From Caldilineaceae bacterium (GTDB lineage: Bacteria > Chloroflexota > Anaerolineae > Caldilineales > Caldilineaceae): a stretch of 9,187 nucleotides of DNA. The notes under the pieces were generated by a model. That model was not told the origin of the DNA and made no database searches. It worked only from the letters and a program-made list of their open reading frames with translations. The stretch covers positions 1 through 9,187 of the forward strand of contig JAPPKT010000656.1 in assembly GCA_028819675.1 (NCBI GenBank), written 5' to 3'. Made by a program: the position numbers and the translations under genes. Positions 1 to 7,130 of the stretch are shown piece by piece (the stretch's first letter is position 1; each line of letters opens with the position of its first letter).

Positions 1-53
1 GCGTGTCTTTCACCGATGCCGCGGGCGCCGACGATTCCGACTTTGAGAGTCAT
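1..53 (-). CDS. Gfo/Idh/MocA-type NAD(P)-dependent dehydrogenase, N-terminal fragment
   Basis: Only the first 17 codons are in the window; the gene continues past the left edge. The peptide opens MTLKVGIVGARGIGERH, a beta strand followed by a glycine-rich turn (G6, G9, G12, G14), which is how the Rossmann fold of Gfo/Idh/MocA sugar dehydrogenases usually begins. These cytosolic enzymes oxidise or reduce sugars, inositols and related polyols with NAD(P). An AGGACAGG stretch lies just before the ATG at 53 and can serve as ribosome binding site. The call rests on a very short peptide; another Rossmann enzyme, such as a homoserine dehydrogenase-like protein, is possible. The sugar-enzyme neighbourhood (mannonate dehydratase, SDR, isomerase-type TIM barrel) favours the Gfo/Idh/MocA reading. 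Confidence 0.55.
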   Translation of the reverse strand, partial: MTLKVGIVGARGIGERH

Positions 54-409
54 ATTCCTGTCCTGCGATTGACTGAAATGGCTGAAGAGATAGAAGTTCC
101 TTCGCCAAGAATCAGTTGCACCTGTTGATTGCTAGATTTGGGCGTACCGCCCGTGTGACCAACCTTACACCGACTGCGCGCATTCCACAAAGGTTTAGGT
201 AACAAAGTGCCTCTTGGGTACCCAGTTACTTTCTTGCCCGCGCTGAGGCACAGGAGATTGATAAACGCTCCAAGGTTCCCTTTGGGACTGGATCTTCCCC
301 GGCAAGAGCATAGACCGTCGCGGCCTCAACGATCGGACCGAAAGGAAGGAGCAGGCCTGCTGTGGCGAATGCAGCAAGTAGAGGCCGGAAAAGAGTGTCG
401 CGTTTTCCT
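54..409. other. Intergenic region without a convincing gene
   Basis: This stretch separates the glycosyltransferase stop from the dehydrogenase start. Open frames here are short, lack good ribosome binding sites and resemble no family I know. Two small dyads are visible: GGGCG-TAC-CGCCC at 140-152 and the 10-base palindrome TGGGTACCCA at 215-224. Either could be a protein-binding site for the dehydrogenase gene that starts at 53, but neither sits next to a promoter I can recognise. I see no tRNA, terminator with a U-tract, or riboswitch. Confidence 0.5.
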
Positions 410-414
410 CTACT
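377..414 (-). other. Inverted repeat across the glycosyltransferase stop codon
   Basis: AGTAGAGG at 377-384 is exactly complementary to CCTCTACT at 407-414, and the inner AAAA/TTTT runs can extend the stem past a bulge. The TAG stop of the glycosyltransferase (410-412) lies inside one arm. On the minus strand the transcript could form an 8-bp stem here. No U-tract follows, so it is not a standard intrinsic terminator; it may protect the 3' end or be chance. Confidence 0.35.
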
Positions 415-2515
415 GGCCGGATGGCTGAATTTGGACGCGCCCCAGCGCGGTCTCTGGCTGCCAGACGCCCACTTCGACAGTTGGTGTAGACGTCTCCAGA
501 TCGTAGACGACAAGACGCAGTTCGTATGCGCCTGCGGCCAGCTCGTTTGGTATTTCAAGGTCAAAGACTGTACCGACCGGTTGTGACGTCCACAAACTCG
601 TGGTAAGCGGATATTCCATCGGCTTCCTCAAGACACGATCATCCTGAAAGACCAGAGCACCATCATCACTGTAGAGGCGTAAGGATACCGAATAATCAGC
701 CGCGACTTTCGAAGCTGTCGTCCACAACATGCCGACCAGAAGAGAGCGATGCTGCTCTGTGTCGAGCCCCTGCAGTTCTGATGCTCTCTTCTTACTCGAG
801 CCCAGGGCAAGCCCTTCCAAAGTGATGCCTGCATCGTAGATGACCGGTTGCGGCAGGTCTTCGAAGAGGATCCATGGACGATCATAGGAGACGTCCACGT
901 AGGCGTCGACATAGATGTCGTCGAAGTATTCAGTGCCGGCATATGTTCCGTGCTTGTCAAGAAGTATGGTGAGAAAGTTGGCTCTGAAGTTTGCCCGCCA
1001 CTCAATCGTTGGAGACCAGTCCACCCAGTTCACAACTTTCACGGTGGAAACGGTCCTCATTTGTGTCAGCAACGTTTCGGTCTGATGGTCGAGGTCTGGC
1101 ACAGCAGAAAAGATCCTCATGACCGGAGTTGCCCCTTGGTACAGATAGTCAAAGGCATCGTGTCTATGGGCGATGAAGTAAACTGTATCTTTCTCCGCAG
1201 GCCGTTCGTTCAATCTCTGGGCAAAAACCGGCCAGATCATATCGTAGTGGCTGGGACTGACGGCCTTTCCCTTGTCGAAAACGGCTCGAAAGGTGATTGT
1301 TGCCTGAATCAGAATTATGACGCCAATGGTGGTGCCGAAGATCCACGGCAGGATTTTCGCTCTCCCGGCCATACGAGATTCTATCCACAGAAAGGTCTCC
1401 CACAGACCGACGGCCACAAGCAGATAGATAGCCGGCACCGCGCCGACCATGCGCATTGTGCTCTTTGCATCGGACAGAAATGCCGGCATGAACAGAAGGC
1501 CCACCCAAAGCAACAGGAGAGGGTATGCCGGGCTACGGTGCCACTGCCGGATCGCGATTCCAACGCCCAACCAAAAAAAGAGCGCTTCCCATACATTGAG
1601 CGTGACAGCATGTTCAAAGGGGGAACAGCAGCCCGCCAGGAGGCGAAAACTGAACGAGTTCAGGACGTCCCAAACATTGGTGGCCAAGACTTCCGCCAGA
1701 GTCGTCACAGGGGCGCCTTGAAACTTGCGAAAGATGAAGACGGTCTGGATGCGATCGTTGAAGAAGAGGTCGGGGTTTCGAATGTAGTGGAAGAGAATTG
1801 GCGCAGCGACCAGCCCGGCAACGCCGGTGAAAGCGGCCGCCCAGGGTAGCTCAGCCTGCAATCTCTTCAGGGACATGGAACGATATGGCAACAGAAAACT
1901 GATTCCGAGGAAGAGGAAGAGCAGGGGAACAAAACGCGCGGGATAATATATGTAGGGCAGTAACCCCGCGCATGCGCCCGCCAAGCCGATTCCCCACCAA
2001 CGCCGCCGTGTCCAGCCCCACCACAGAAGAGCCAGACATAGCGCAAGAAATAGTGGGAGAAGGCTGCCCCGATAGGCAGTGCGTCCCATGACCGTCTGGC
2101 CAAGCGACACAGCCAGAAGACCGGCACCAATGGCCCCAACTGCCAGGCTGCGCCGCCTGGTCTCCCGCCCATTCTCTCCCCATTCAGAGAGCAGTCGACC
2201 AAGCCAAAAGACGATCAGGACGGTAGTTGCGCTGGCCAGGGCTGTGGGCAGACGAAGTGCAAGCGGCGTGCGACCCAGGAACTTGGTAGCCAGCGCAATC
2301 AGATAGACGCCCAGCCCTTCCTTGTCTCCAAATGTCAAGGCATGTTCACCCTGAAGCACCTGGAGGGCATATATTCCGTTCCAACCTTCGTCGAACTTCA
2401 GCCCGGGCTCGAGTTCGTGCAATCGATAGAGACGCAAGAACAGGGCGACTACAGTGAACACCAAAAGAACCAGGAAAGGCGTTAGCTCAAACCTGTTTGT
2501 CTTGAATCGGAACAT
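410..2515 (-). CDS. GT39-type polytopic membrane glycosyltransferase with long C-terminal soluble domain
   Basis: A 701-residue GT-C glycosyltransferase of the PMT/ArnT (PF13231-like) type. Such enzymes transfer a sugar from a polyprenyl-phosphate donor to a lipid, protein or glycan on the outer face of the membrane. Residues 11-32 form the first membrane helix, followed by an outer loop with the acidic pair D42-E43 (FDEGWN), where this superfamily keeps its catalytic or metal-binding acid. Further hydrophobic segments lie near 91-108, 124-142, 150-168, 174-191, 194-210, 224-245, 308-323, 331-347, 358-377 and 388-409. From about 410 to 701 there are no membrane helices; this soluble tail is rich in beta-strand patterns and is probably extracytoplasmic. 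The ATG lacks a clear Shine-Dalgarno sequence (CCCCCCTC precedes it). It lies 105 bases after the mannonate dehydratase, on the same strand. Acceptor and donor cannot be read from the sequence. Confidence 0.82.
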   Translation of the reverse strand: MFRFKTNRFELTPFLVLLVFTVVALFLRLYRLHELEPGLKFDEGWNGIYALQVLQGEHALTFGDKEGLGVYLIALATKFLGRTPLALRLPTALASATTVLIVFWLGRLLSEWGENGRETRRRSLAVGAIGAGLLAVSLGQTVMGRTAYRGSLLPLFLALCLALLWWGWTRRRWWGIGLAGACAGLLPYIYYPARFVPLLFLFLGISFLLPYRSMSLKRLQAELPWAAAFTGVAGLVAAPILFHYIRNPDLFFNDRIQTVFIFRKFQGAPVTTLAEVLATNVWDVLNSFSFRLLAGCCSPFEHAVTLNVWEALFFWLGVGIAIRQWHRSPAYPLLLLWVGLLFMPAFLSDAKSTMRMVGAVPAIYLLVAVGLWETFLWIESRMAGRAKILPWIFGTTIGVIILIQATITFRAVFDKGKAVSPSHYDMIWPVFAQRLNERPAEKDTVYFIAHRHDAFDYLYQGATPVMRIFSAVPDLDHQTETLLTQMRTVSTVKVVNWVDWSPTIEWRANFRANFLTILLDKHGTYAGTEYFDDIYVDAYVDVSYDRPWILFEDLPQPVIYDAGITLEGLALGSSKKRASELQGLDTEQHRSLLVGMLWTTASKVAADYSVSLRLYSDDGALVFQDDRVLRKPMEYPLTTSLWTSQPVGTVFDLEIPNELAAGAYELRLVVYDLETSTPTVEVGVWQPETALGRVQIQPSGQ

Positions 2516-2560
2516 TTGAGGGGGGTGTCGCAGATCAAAGGGTGCAGGATGGAGAGGTCA

Positions 2561-2593
2561 GGCGGGGCCGATGGTCTTTCGGCACCGGCCGCC
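2561..2593 (-). other. GC-rich imperfect stem between mannonate dehydratase and glycosyltransferase genes
   Basis: GGC-GG-GGCCG at 2561-2570 pairs with CGGCCGCC at 2586-2593, giving an 8-bp stem with a two-base bulge. It lies in the 105-base gap between two minus-strand genes. With no U-run after it, it is at best a weak terminator or attenuator between the catabolic gene and the glycosyltransferase; it may be incidental to the high GC here. Confidence 0.25.
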
Positions 2594-2620
2594 TGCCTCC
2601 TTGCTCTGGCACCTGCGGCA

Positions 2621-3577
2621 TTAGGCTACGGCGGCGGCGAAGAGCGCCTTGAGGTAGCCGATGGAGTAGGCCCAGCCGACGTCGCGGGTCTCGTTGTCAC
2701 CGGGCAGGTCGGGAATGTGATCGGGGTTGATGTAGCCGCTGAAGCCGACGTTGCGCAGTTCGCGCAGGATGCGGGCCATGTTGAGGTCGCCGTCGTCGAG
2801 GAGGGTCTCTTCGAAGCCGCCGGCGGTGGCCAGGCTGCCGCGCACGTTGCGCATGTGGAGCATGAAGAGTTTGCCCTTGCGGCCGTAGTTGTTGATCTCG
2901 TCGATCACGAGTGAGCTGCCGCCGGCCTCGGAGCGGGTGCCGATACAGTAAACGTAGCCGACGTTGGGGCTGGGGAAGGCGTCGATGATGCGGTGGAAAC
3001 CGATGCCGCCGAAGGGCGTGTCGATATTGGGCGTATCGGAGGGGTGGACGGCCAGCTTGATGTCGTACTCCTCGGCGATGGGGGTGAGGCGCTCGAAGGC
3101 GTGGCAGAAGCGGTCCCACCAGCGCTCTAGTTCGGCGCGCGAGGGGATGTCGTGAGGTCCCTGCACGAGTGTTTCGGCGCGGGCGAGGTAGCCGCCGCGG
3201 TGCCTGGTGCGGTACTGCTCCATCATCTGCGGGAAGACGTCGCCCTCGACGCGCTGACGGGCGATGGGGATGCGTGCCTGGCCGTAGACTTCGAGGGCTT
3301 TGGCGGCGTTGTCCAGTTCATCTTCGGCGCCGACGCGCTCATCGATGAAGGTATGTGTGAGGGTGGGGAGGGTGACGCGATTGATGTCGATGCCGAAGGA
3401 GCGTACCCGCTTGCGCAGCGCCTTCACTGCATCCAGGTCCGGGTAGCCCTGTTCGGTGACGCCGGGCATGTCGGCGTCGCGTCCGAAGTCGATGGCGTCG
3501 GCGCCGAGGGCGACTTTTTGGCGCAGCCACTGGTCGGTTATTTCGGCGTTGTGCTTGAAGATTGAGACTCGTAGCAT
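2621..3577 (-). CDS. uxuA: Mannonate dehydratase, UxuA family (short form)
   Basis: This 318-residue TIM-barrel protein resembles D-mannonate dehydratase (EC 4.2.1.8), which turns D-mannonate into 2-keto-3-deoxygluconate in glucuronate breakdown in the cytosol. Family metal-binding positions appear in order: H178 (HPSD), C211 (YCIGT), H241 (LHMRN) and D286-H287 (NPDHIPD). The stretch LLDDGDLNM (259-267) matches the region before the last metal ligand. The ATG at 3577 is chosen because AAGGAT lies six bases upstream; the open frame extends 14 codons further without a better site. At 318 residues it is shorter than the roughly 350-390 of E. coli-type UxuA, missing insertions rather than catalytic residues. 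It is GC-rich (39 of 60 bases in 2641-2700), unlike the small genes upstream. A related sugar-acid dehydratase activity is possible. Confidence 0.85.
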   Translation of the reverse strand: MLRVSIFKHNAEITDQWLRQKVALGADAIDFGRDADMPGVTEQGYPDLDAVKALRKRVRSFGIDINRVTLPTLTHTFIDERVGAEDELDNAAKALEVYGQARIPIARQRVEGDVFPQMMEQYRTRHRGGYLARAETLVQGPHDIPSRAELERWWDRFCHAFERLTPIAEEYDIKLAVHPSDTPNIDTPFGGIGFHRIIDAFPSPNVGYVYCIGTRSEAGGSSLVIDEINNYGRKGKLFMLHMRNVRGSLATAGGFEETLLDDGDLNMARILRELRNVGFSGYINPDHIPDLPGDNETRDVGWAYSIGYLKALFAAAVA

Positions 3578-3703
3578 TTCTTGATCCTTATTTGGAGGCT
3601 GGCGCGGCGGCCCCGTCAAGTGGCTTATTCTGGCTGGAACGTCCGCGCAAGGAGAGATTGGGAGCCCGTCACAACGCGTTCACGTAGCGTCATGGCAGGG
3701 CGT

Positions 3704-3940
3704 TCAACGATCTGAGAGCGTGTTTTCGGCTTTGGCGAATGAAAGCATCTTCGCCTGTAAGGACTCCCCAACTAAATCCCAGATGAACGCACTGGCGTTC
3801 AGGATTACGAGCCCGATGCGTTCGCCGTCGTCGTTCAGTTCGGCAGTTATATTGGGGCTAAGCTCCATGCTGCCCATTTCCGGTTCATCAGAAACTGTCA
3901 GATGCAATGTGTCTTCTTGCTCAAAGTAGATCATCTTCAT
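3704..3940 (-). CDS. DUF2283 family protein
   Basis: A 78-residue protein whose beginning (MKMIYFEQEDTLHLTVSDEP) matches the usual DUF2283 opening MKxxYDPExDALYI position by position, and whose middle GERIGLVILNAS (39-50) matches the family core motif. The function of DUF2283 is not established; members are often encoded beside small DUF4258 or toxin-like proteins and are suspected antitoxins. No DUF4258 partner is adjacent here. The start is ambiguous: the ATG at 3940 fits the family alignment, but AGGATGAAG before the ATG at 3934 is a better-spaced ribosome binding site. It begins 39 bases after the HAD hydrolase stop on the same strand, so co-transcription is likely. The C-terminal part (51-78) is helical and could be membrane- or partner-binding. 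Confidence 0.75.
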   Translation of the reverse strand: MKMIYFEQEDTLHLTVSDEPEMGSMELSPNITAELNDDGERIGLVILNASAFIWDLVGESLQAKMLSFAKAENTLSDR

Positions 3941-3979
3941 CCTGTAAGAGGGCGTACCTTGCTTTCGAGTTGTCCCATC

Positions 3980-4669
3980 TCAGAAGTGCATGTCACAGAG
4001 TTCCTTGATTTCATCAACAGCCGCGCCCCGCCAGCTTTCCACTTCGGGACGATGGCTATCATAGACATCAGTCAGGTCGGTCCGCTTCAGTATGGGTCGC
4101 ATGCCTACTGCTGCGGCGCCGGTCAGTTCCTGGCTACTGCCGTCGCCGACATAGATACATTCGTGTGGTTCTAACTCCATGCGTTGGCAAGTTCGCTGAT
4201 AGATAGCTCTTGAAGGCTTCTTAATTTCCTCTTGACAGGAGAATACTGGCGTGTCAATGAAGCGGGCAAGTGGAGATTGGGGGAAAAGAAGCGGGACAGG
4301 AGGGCCACAGTCGCTGATCAGGCCAAGCCGGAATCCTCTTCTCTGCAGTCTGTGCAGCGCTTCCAGCACCTCTGGCTCTGGCACGATTGCGTTGGCAACG
4401 AATTCATGATGGAAGGCGGCAGCTTGCGCGATTTGTGCTTTGTCCGCGTGGACACCTGTGCGAGTGCAGATATCGGAGATAAGGTGCTCGAAGGAACTGT
4501 AGCGCCCAAGGCAGCTGTCGTGCAAGGTTTCCCCTATGAGCCGCCAGAACTCTGTATAGGGAACGTTGACGGCCGCGGCCATCTGCGCGTTGACCTTGTC
4601 GTACGCCCGGCGGGTGAAGCTGCAGACCAGGGTGCCGAACAGGTCGAAGATGACGGCTCGATAGGGCAT
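3980..4669 (-). CDS. HAD-superfamily hydrolase (subfamily IA type)
   Basis: A 229-residue haloacid dehalogenase-like protein. Motif I is FDLFGTL with nucleophile D9; the usual second Asp is replaced by F11, as in the FDLFGTL subgroup and in dehalogenase-like members. Motif II is LISDCG (S119), motif III the lysine pair K150-K151 before PSRAIY, and motif IV YVGDGSSQE (D176, E181). A helical cap lies between residues 16 and 95. Such enzymes hydrolyse phosphate esters of small molecules, or less often C-halogen bonds; the substrate is not readable. The ATG at 4669 is preferred; an in-frame TTG four codons upstream is possible, and neither has a strong Shine-Dalgarno. It follows the zinc-ribbon gene by 27 bases and precedes the DUF2283 gene by 39, so the three probably form one transcript. 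Confidence 0.85.
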   Translation of the reverse strand: MPYRAVIFDLFGTLVCSFTRRAYDKVNAQMAAAVNVPYTEFWRLIGETLHDSCLGRYSSFEHLISDICTRTGVHADKAQIAQAAAFHHEFVANAIVPEPEVLEALHRLQRRGFRLGLISDCGPPVPLLFPQSPLARFIDTPVFSCQEEIKKPSRAIYQRTCQRMELEPHECIYVGDGSSQELTGAAAVGMRPILKRTDLTDVYDSHRPEVESWRGAAVDEIKELCDMHF

Positions 4670-4696
4670 TCTGTTACTCAAGGCGTATTCTGCGAT

Positions 4697-4906
4697 TTAC
4701 GAGGTGAAGAAGTCAAAGACGTTGGCCAGGTTGGAGGTGCTTGATTTGTAGATCTCAGTGTACTGGCAGCGGGTGCAGGTGACGGTGGTGAATTTCTTGT
4801 TCTGGACGTCGAAGATCTTGGCGAGTGTGCCGCCGGTGGCCTGGAAGATATCGGTTTCGAACTCGAGGTTTTCGCATTTGGGGCAGATCCACTTTTCGTG
4901 GCGCAT
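4697..4906 (-). CDS. Small zinc-ribbon protein, PF09855 (former DUF2082) type
   Basis: A 69-residue protein with two CxxC knuckles, C8-C11 (CPKC) and C44-C47 (CTRC), which should bind one zinc ion. Between them the stretch ATGGTLAKIFDVQNKKFTTV is characteristic of the family annotated as predicted nucleic-acid-binding zinc ribbons; the tail NLANVFDFF is also typical. The family's biological role is unknown. An AAGGGA element lies about 13 bases before the ATG, further than usual. It comes 27 bases before the HAD hydrolase and 70 bases after the nuclease-like gene, all on the minus strand. Confidence 0.82.
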   Translation of the reverse strand: MRHEKWICPKCENLEFETDIFQATGGTLAKIFDVQNKKFTTVTCTRCQYTEIYKSSTSNLANVFDFFTS

Positions 4907-4976
4907 GGTTTTCTGTGTTCCCTTTTTGAAGATTTATCAACAGGGATCGATACGGCAACTATTATTTGCAGTCATA

Positions 4977-5696
4977 CTATCTGTACAGCCTCCAATCGTT
5001 CAAATCCAGGGCCTCCCTTAGCTCGTAGCGGGACACATGAAGATCTACGGCCAGTTGCCTACCCAGTTCGGCAATGTCGATTACATTGCTGGGTGAGAAA
5101 GGCAGATCCTTATGAAGGGAGAAACGATGCCTCAACACACAGATGTGGAGGGATATTCCCGGAGTCTCAATATCGCATTCGAAATCGCTCTGCACTTCGG
5201 CAATCTGCCGCACCATCACGTCCAAGAATTTGCCTACGGTCGAATTGTCGATGCCCTCCAAGAGATGAAACCATAGCCCCCACAAAGGCTCCCTCAGTAG
5301 CTTTTGCACGTCCTTGTAAATCGAAAAGTTGTCTTGCGCAGATGAACTCACGCCCTTCGCCTTGAACTCTACATTGCATACGCCAGTCTCACTCTCAGAG
5401 TGGAGCTGAAGGTCGGTCTGGGCAGACATAGGCGTTTTGCCGGAGAAGCTGTAGAGTTTGCTGGTAGGTGCCTCAACTGAATACCTGAGTGGACCCTGTG
5501 CCAATGCCTCGACAAAAGTGAATCTTGCTTCCTGTTCACTGACACGCAGACCCTTGCCACGGTACTGTGGAAAGAGAAGACGGCCCGCGCCGGAGTTGAT
5601 CGGTTGCCCGCCTGCACTACGAGCGTAGGCGTCCCACAGTCCAATGTCCGTGCGCTTACATGCTTCCAGGATGTCCAAATGCAACGTAGGCGTCAA
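4977..5696 (-). CDS. Uncharacterised protein with PD-(D/E)XK nuclease-like core
   Basis: I do not recognise this 239-residue protein by name. Its middle shows the order of a PD-(D/E)XK nuclease: a helix with E56 and E63 (SEQEARFTFVEAL, 53-65), then D95 in SAQTDLQL, then E110-x-K112 in NVEFKAKG, then a helix with K128 and D129 (IYKDVQKLL). The 14-residue distance from D95 to E110 fits this fold. The C-terminal half (135-239) is mixed alpha/beta with no known motif. There is no signal peptide or membrane helix. The first in-frame ATG would remove the N-terminal 89 residues, so the start is taken as TTG at 5696, preceded four bases away by AAGGGGG. Codon use and GC are lower than in the flanking catabolic genes. 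A nuclease in defence, repair or mobile-element biology is inferred, not shown. Confidence 0.6.
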   Translation of the reverse strand: MTPTLHLDILEACKRTDIGLWDAYARSAGGQPINSGAGRLLFPQYRGKGLRVSEQEARFTFVEALAQGPLRYSVEAPTSKLYSFSGKTPMSAQTDLQLHSESETGVCNVEFKAKGVSSSAQDNFSIYKDVQKLLREPLWGLWFHLLEGIDNSTVGKFLDVMVRQIAEVQSDFECDIETPGISLHICVLRHRFSLHKDLPFSPSNVIDIAELGRQLAVDLHVSRYELREALDLNDWRLYR

Positions 5697-5728
5697 ATTT
5701 CCCCCTTAAGGAGGGACTGGATTTAGGA

Positions 5729-5744
5729 TACTTCGGACGAAGTA
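5729..5744. promoter_or_regulatory. Perfect dyad before the 4977-5696 nuclease-like gene
   Basis: TACTTCG-GA-CGAAGTA is a perfect 7-base inverted repeat around a two-base centre, 32 bases upstream of the TTG start. As DNA it could be an operator; as RNA it could fold as a 6-bp stem with a GUCC loop in the leader. A second, imperfect palindrome centred on CCTTAAGG (5704-5711) overlaps the ribosome binding site of the same gene. Confidence 0.4.
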
Positions 5745-5834
5745 GGGGTTGAATTCATGGTAGACCTGCTCCATGGAAACGGCATTCTCTTGTATGCACT
5801 TTAAATAATTGGAGGTGATTAGCCGAAAGGCGGT

Positions 5835-6197
5835 TCAGCGCATGTATAGCGACTGGGACGACTGATCGCCGCCAAAGTTTTCACCGCAGTACCGGCATTT
5901 GATCGCTTCCGCTTTGATCAGTTCGGCGCAGTAGGGGCAGTACTGCATTTCGCCGCGCTGGACCAATCTTTGCTCGAGCACCGGCTGGTTTTTGGAGACA
6001 GCGAAGGATAGGATGAGGCCCAGCGGGCCCAATAGGAAGCCGAGCAGAAACCAGCTGCAACCGCTTCTTCCTTTATTGGTGGCGACCATCGCGCTGACGA
6101 TGCCGGACAGAAGCCAGATGGCTGCGAATGGAGCACCGATAAGATACGCTTCTGTTTGCCCAAGCAGCGCGGGCAGATCGATTTGTGGTATTTCCAT
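5835..6197 (-). CDS. Membrane protein with C-terminal zinc ribbon
   Basis: A 120-residue protein. Two hydrophobic segments, about residues 18-39 and 48-67, flank a short basic loop with NKGRSG (41-46); the stretch FLLGFLLGPLGLIL in the second is seen in many small bacterial membrane proteins. A short linker leads to a cytoplasmic zinc ribbon with CPYC (C87, C90) and CRYC (C101, C104), in the common CPYCAELIKAEAIKCRYC pattern. The ATG at 6197 is chosen because AGAGGAG lies about 11 bases upstream; the open frame continues to a TTG 14 codons earlier that would place this site inside the gene. The function is unknown: such proteins are usually annotated only as zinc-ribbon domain proteins. It lies 137 bases upstream of the nuclease-like gene, on the same strand. 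Confidence 0.72.
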   Translation of the reverse strand: MEIPQIDLPALLGQTEAYLIGAPFAAIWLLSGIVSAMVATNKGRSGCSWFLLGFLLGPLGLILSFAVSKNQPVLEQRLVQRGEMQYCPYCAELIKAEAIKCRYCGENFGGDQSSQSLYMR

Positions 6198-6402
6198 TGC
6201 TATTTGCTCTCCTCTAAATGGAAAAGGTCCGTTGCCCAACTCTCGAGCAGTGACCGAAGACGGCTGAAACTGTCGGACTGGCCGACATCACCGCTACGTA
6301 AAGAAACGCAATCCTAAACCAGTGGTCTACTGTCAAATATTTTAGAGTCGGATCAGAAGACCATGATCCTTGAGGTACACGTGTCTTGCCACGCATAGAC
6401 GC

Positions 6403-6666
6403 TTAGCTTGCCGCTGTCGAACCCTGTATACGCTCAATAAGAAGAACATTCACCAAGGTCTCAATCGAAACGCCTTTCGCATGTGCGCTTCGCATGAGCT
6501 CTTCCGCTATTTCGGGAAGAATTGCGACGCGGACTGCCCGCTTTTGTGGTGTATCAAAGCGGAACCACTCGCCATCGTCTTCCATAAGATCCGCGGTATC
6601 CAAGTTATCCCAGAATTCCGCTTCTTCCTCATAACTCTTGAAATCAGGGACTTTCAGTTCGCTCAT
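6403..6666 (-). CDS. CopG/BrnA-like ribbon-helix-helix antitoxin
   Basis: An 87-residue protein with two recognisable parts. Residues 8-31 (FKSYEEEAEFWDNLDTADL) match the acidic opening of the CopG-antitoxin family PF12441. Residues 43-80 (RAVRVAILPEIAEELMRSA onward) have the strand-helix-helix pattern of a ribbon-helix-helix DNA-binding dimer. It should neutralise the adjacent toxin and repress the shared promoter. Its ATG overlaps the toxin's TGA by four bases (ATGA at 6666-6663), and a CGGAG ribosome binding site lies inside the toxin's last codons, so translation is probably coupled. Toxin-before-antitoxin order matches brnTA. It is not a classic BrnA by sequence, so I give no symbol. Confidence 0.75.
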   Translation of the reverse strand: MSELKVPDFKSYEEEAEFWDNLDTADLMEDDGEWFRFDTPQKRAVRVAILPEIAEELMRSAHAKGVSIETLVNVLLIERIQGSTAAS

Positions 6667-6935
6667 TTTCTCAGTCTCCGGAAGCTTCTTTTTTCACGGT
6701 CAGTCATATCTCGGGCAGTGATTGGCTTATAGACTGAATCTTCTATATGTTCCAGTACTACAAATACGTAGCGCCCGTCTTCTGTCTGACCATATAGAAG
6801 AAAGCGGTTATGCCCTTGACGGCGGGCCAAATGGAAAGGATCTTCGCAGGTCTCCCAGACTTCTTCGATTTCGACACCGTGTTGGGCGATATGTTCGATG
6901 CGGTAATCGTCCCATTCCAATTCACCAATGTACAT
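6663..6935 (-). CDS. BrnT-like toxin of a type II toxin-antitoxin pair
   Basis: A 90-residue protein in the style of BrnT (PF04365), a RelE-fold ribonuclease that blocks translation. Family features in order: an N-terminal ELEWDDYRIEHIAQHGVEIE with the W-D and H-G-V positions (W8, D9, H19, G20), the strand-rich centre RFLLYGQTEDGRYVFVVLE (44-62), and the basic C-terminal ITARDMTDREKRSFRR (72-87). R75 and the Lys/Arg cluster at 80-90 are the likely RNA-contacting positions. The ATG at 6935 has no clear Shine-Dalgarno, which may keep toxin synthesis low relative to the antitoxin. It may instead belong to a sister family with the same fold, such as DUF4258; toxicity is inferred from family and gene arrangement. 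Confidence 0.7.
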   Translation of the reverse strand: MYIGELEWDDYRIEHIAQHGVEIEEVWETCEDPFHLARRQGHNRFLLYGQTEDGRYVFVVLEHIEDSVYKPITARDMTDREKRSFRRLRK

Positions 6936-6952
6936 GTGTTATCTGGGTTACT

Positions 6953-6978
6953 ATTTTCCAAAGTGTCAGACAGAAAAT
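6953..6978. promoter_or_regulatory. Possible operator of the toxin-antitoxin pair
   Basis: ATTTTC at 6953-6958 and GAAAAT at 6973-6978 form a 6-base inverted repeat, and TGTC-A-GACA (6964-6972) lies nested near its centre. The site is 17-43 bases upstream of the toxin start, where ribbon-helix-helix antitoxins normally bind to repress their own operon. I see no strong -35/-10 pair here, so this is tentative. Confidence 0.3.
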
Positions 6979-7130
6979 CCTCTATCTAACGGCTGCAATC
7001 TCTATTCAGGCGGGCCAAGGAGGCGTCAGTTTAAGCCACCGAATTCACAGAGATGTCAAGAAACCGAAAGACGGGCAGTCTCTGATTCACTGCCTTGACA
7101 CATGATAGAAGTGTTGAAGCTTCGATAAGG

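Noticed and set aside
226..564. Open frame on the minus strand running past the glycosyltransferase stop, with a hydrophobic stretch before an AGEDPVPKG segment.
   Set aside because: About half of it lies over the glycosyltransferase coding region in another frame, it has no ribosome binding site, and I recognise no family. A frameshifted extension of the glycosyltransferase is unlikely, because that protein ends naturally.
848..1849. Long plus-strand open frame of 333 codons.
   Set aside because: It is antisense to the glycosyltransferase and its translation has no domain pattern; it is a shadow of the real gene.
2516..2914. Plus-strand open frames rich in Ala, Gly and Val, here and at 3152-3565.
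   Set aside because: Their composition is what a GC-rich gene gives when read from the opposite strand; they mirror uxuA.
5812..5821. GGAGGTGATT, a perfect Shine-Dalgarno sequence on the plus strand.
   Set aside because: The only ATG at a usable distance (5841) opens a frame of just a few codons before a TGA, so it starts no gene.
5822..5831. GCC-GAAA-GGC mini hairpin after the membrane zinc-ribbon gene as a terminator.
   Set aside because: The stem is only three base pairs and no U-tract follows on the minus strand.
6311..6336. TTGACA on the minus strand followed by TAGGAT, a possible promoter for the membrane zinc-ribbon gene.
   Set aside because: The spacer is 14 bases, too short for a normal sigma-70 promoter, and no better -10 box lies at 16-18 bases.
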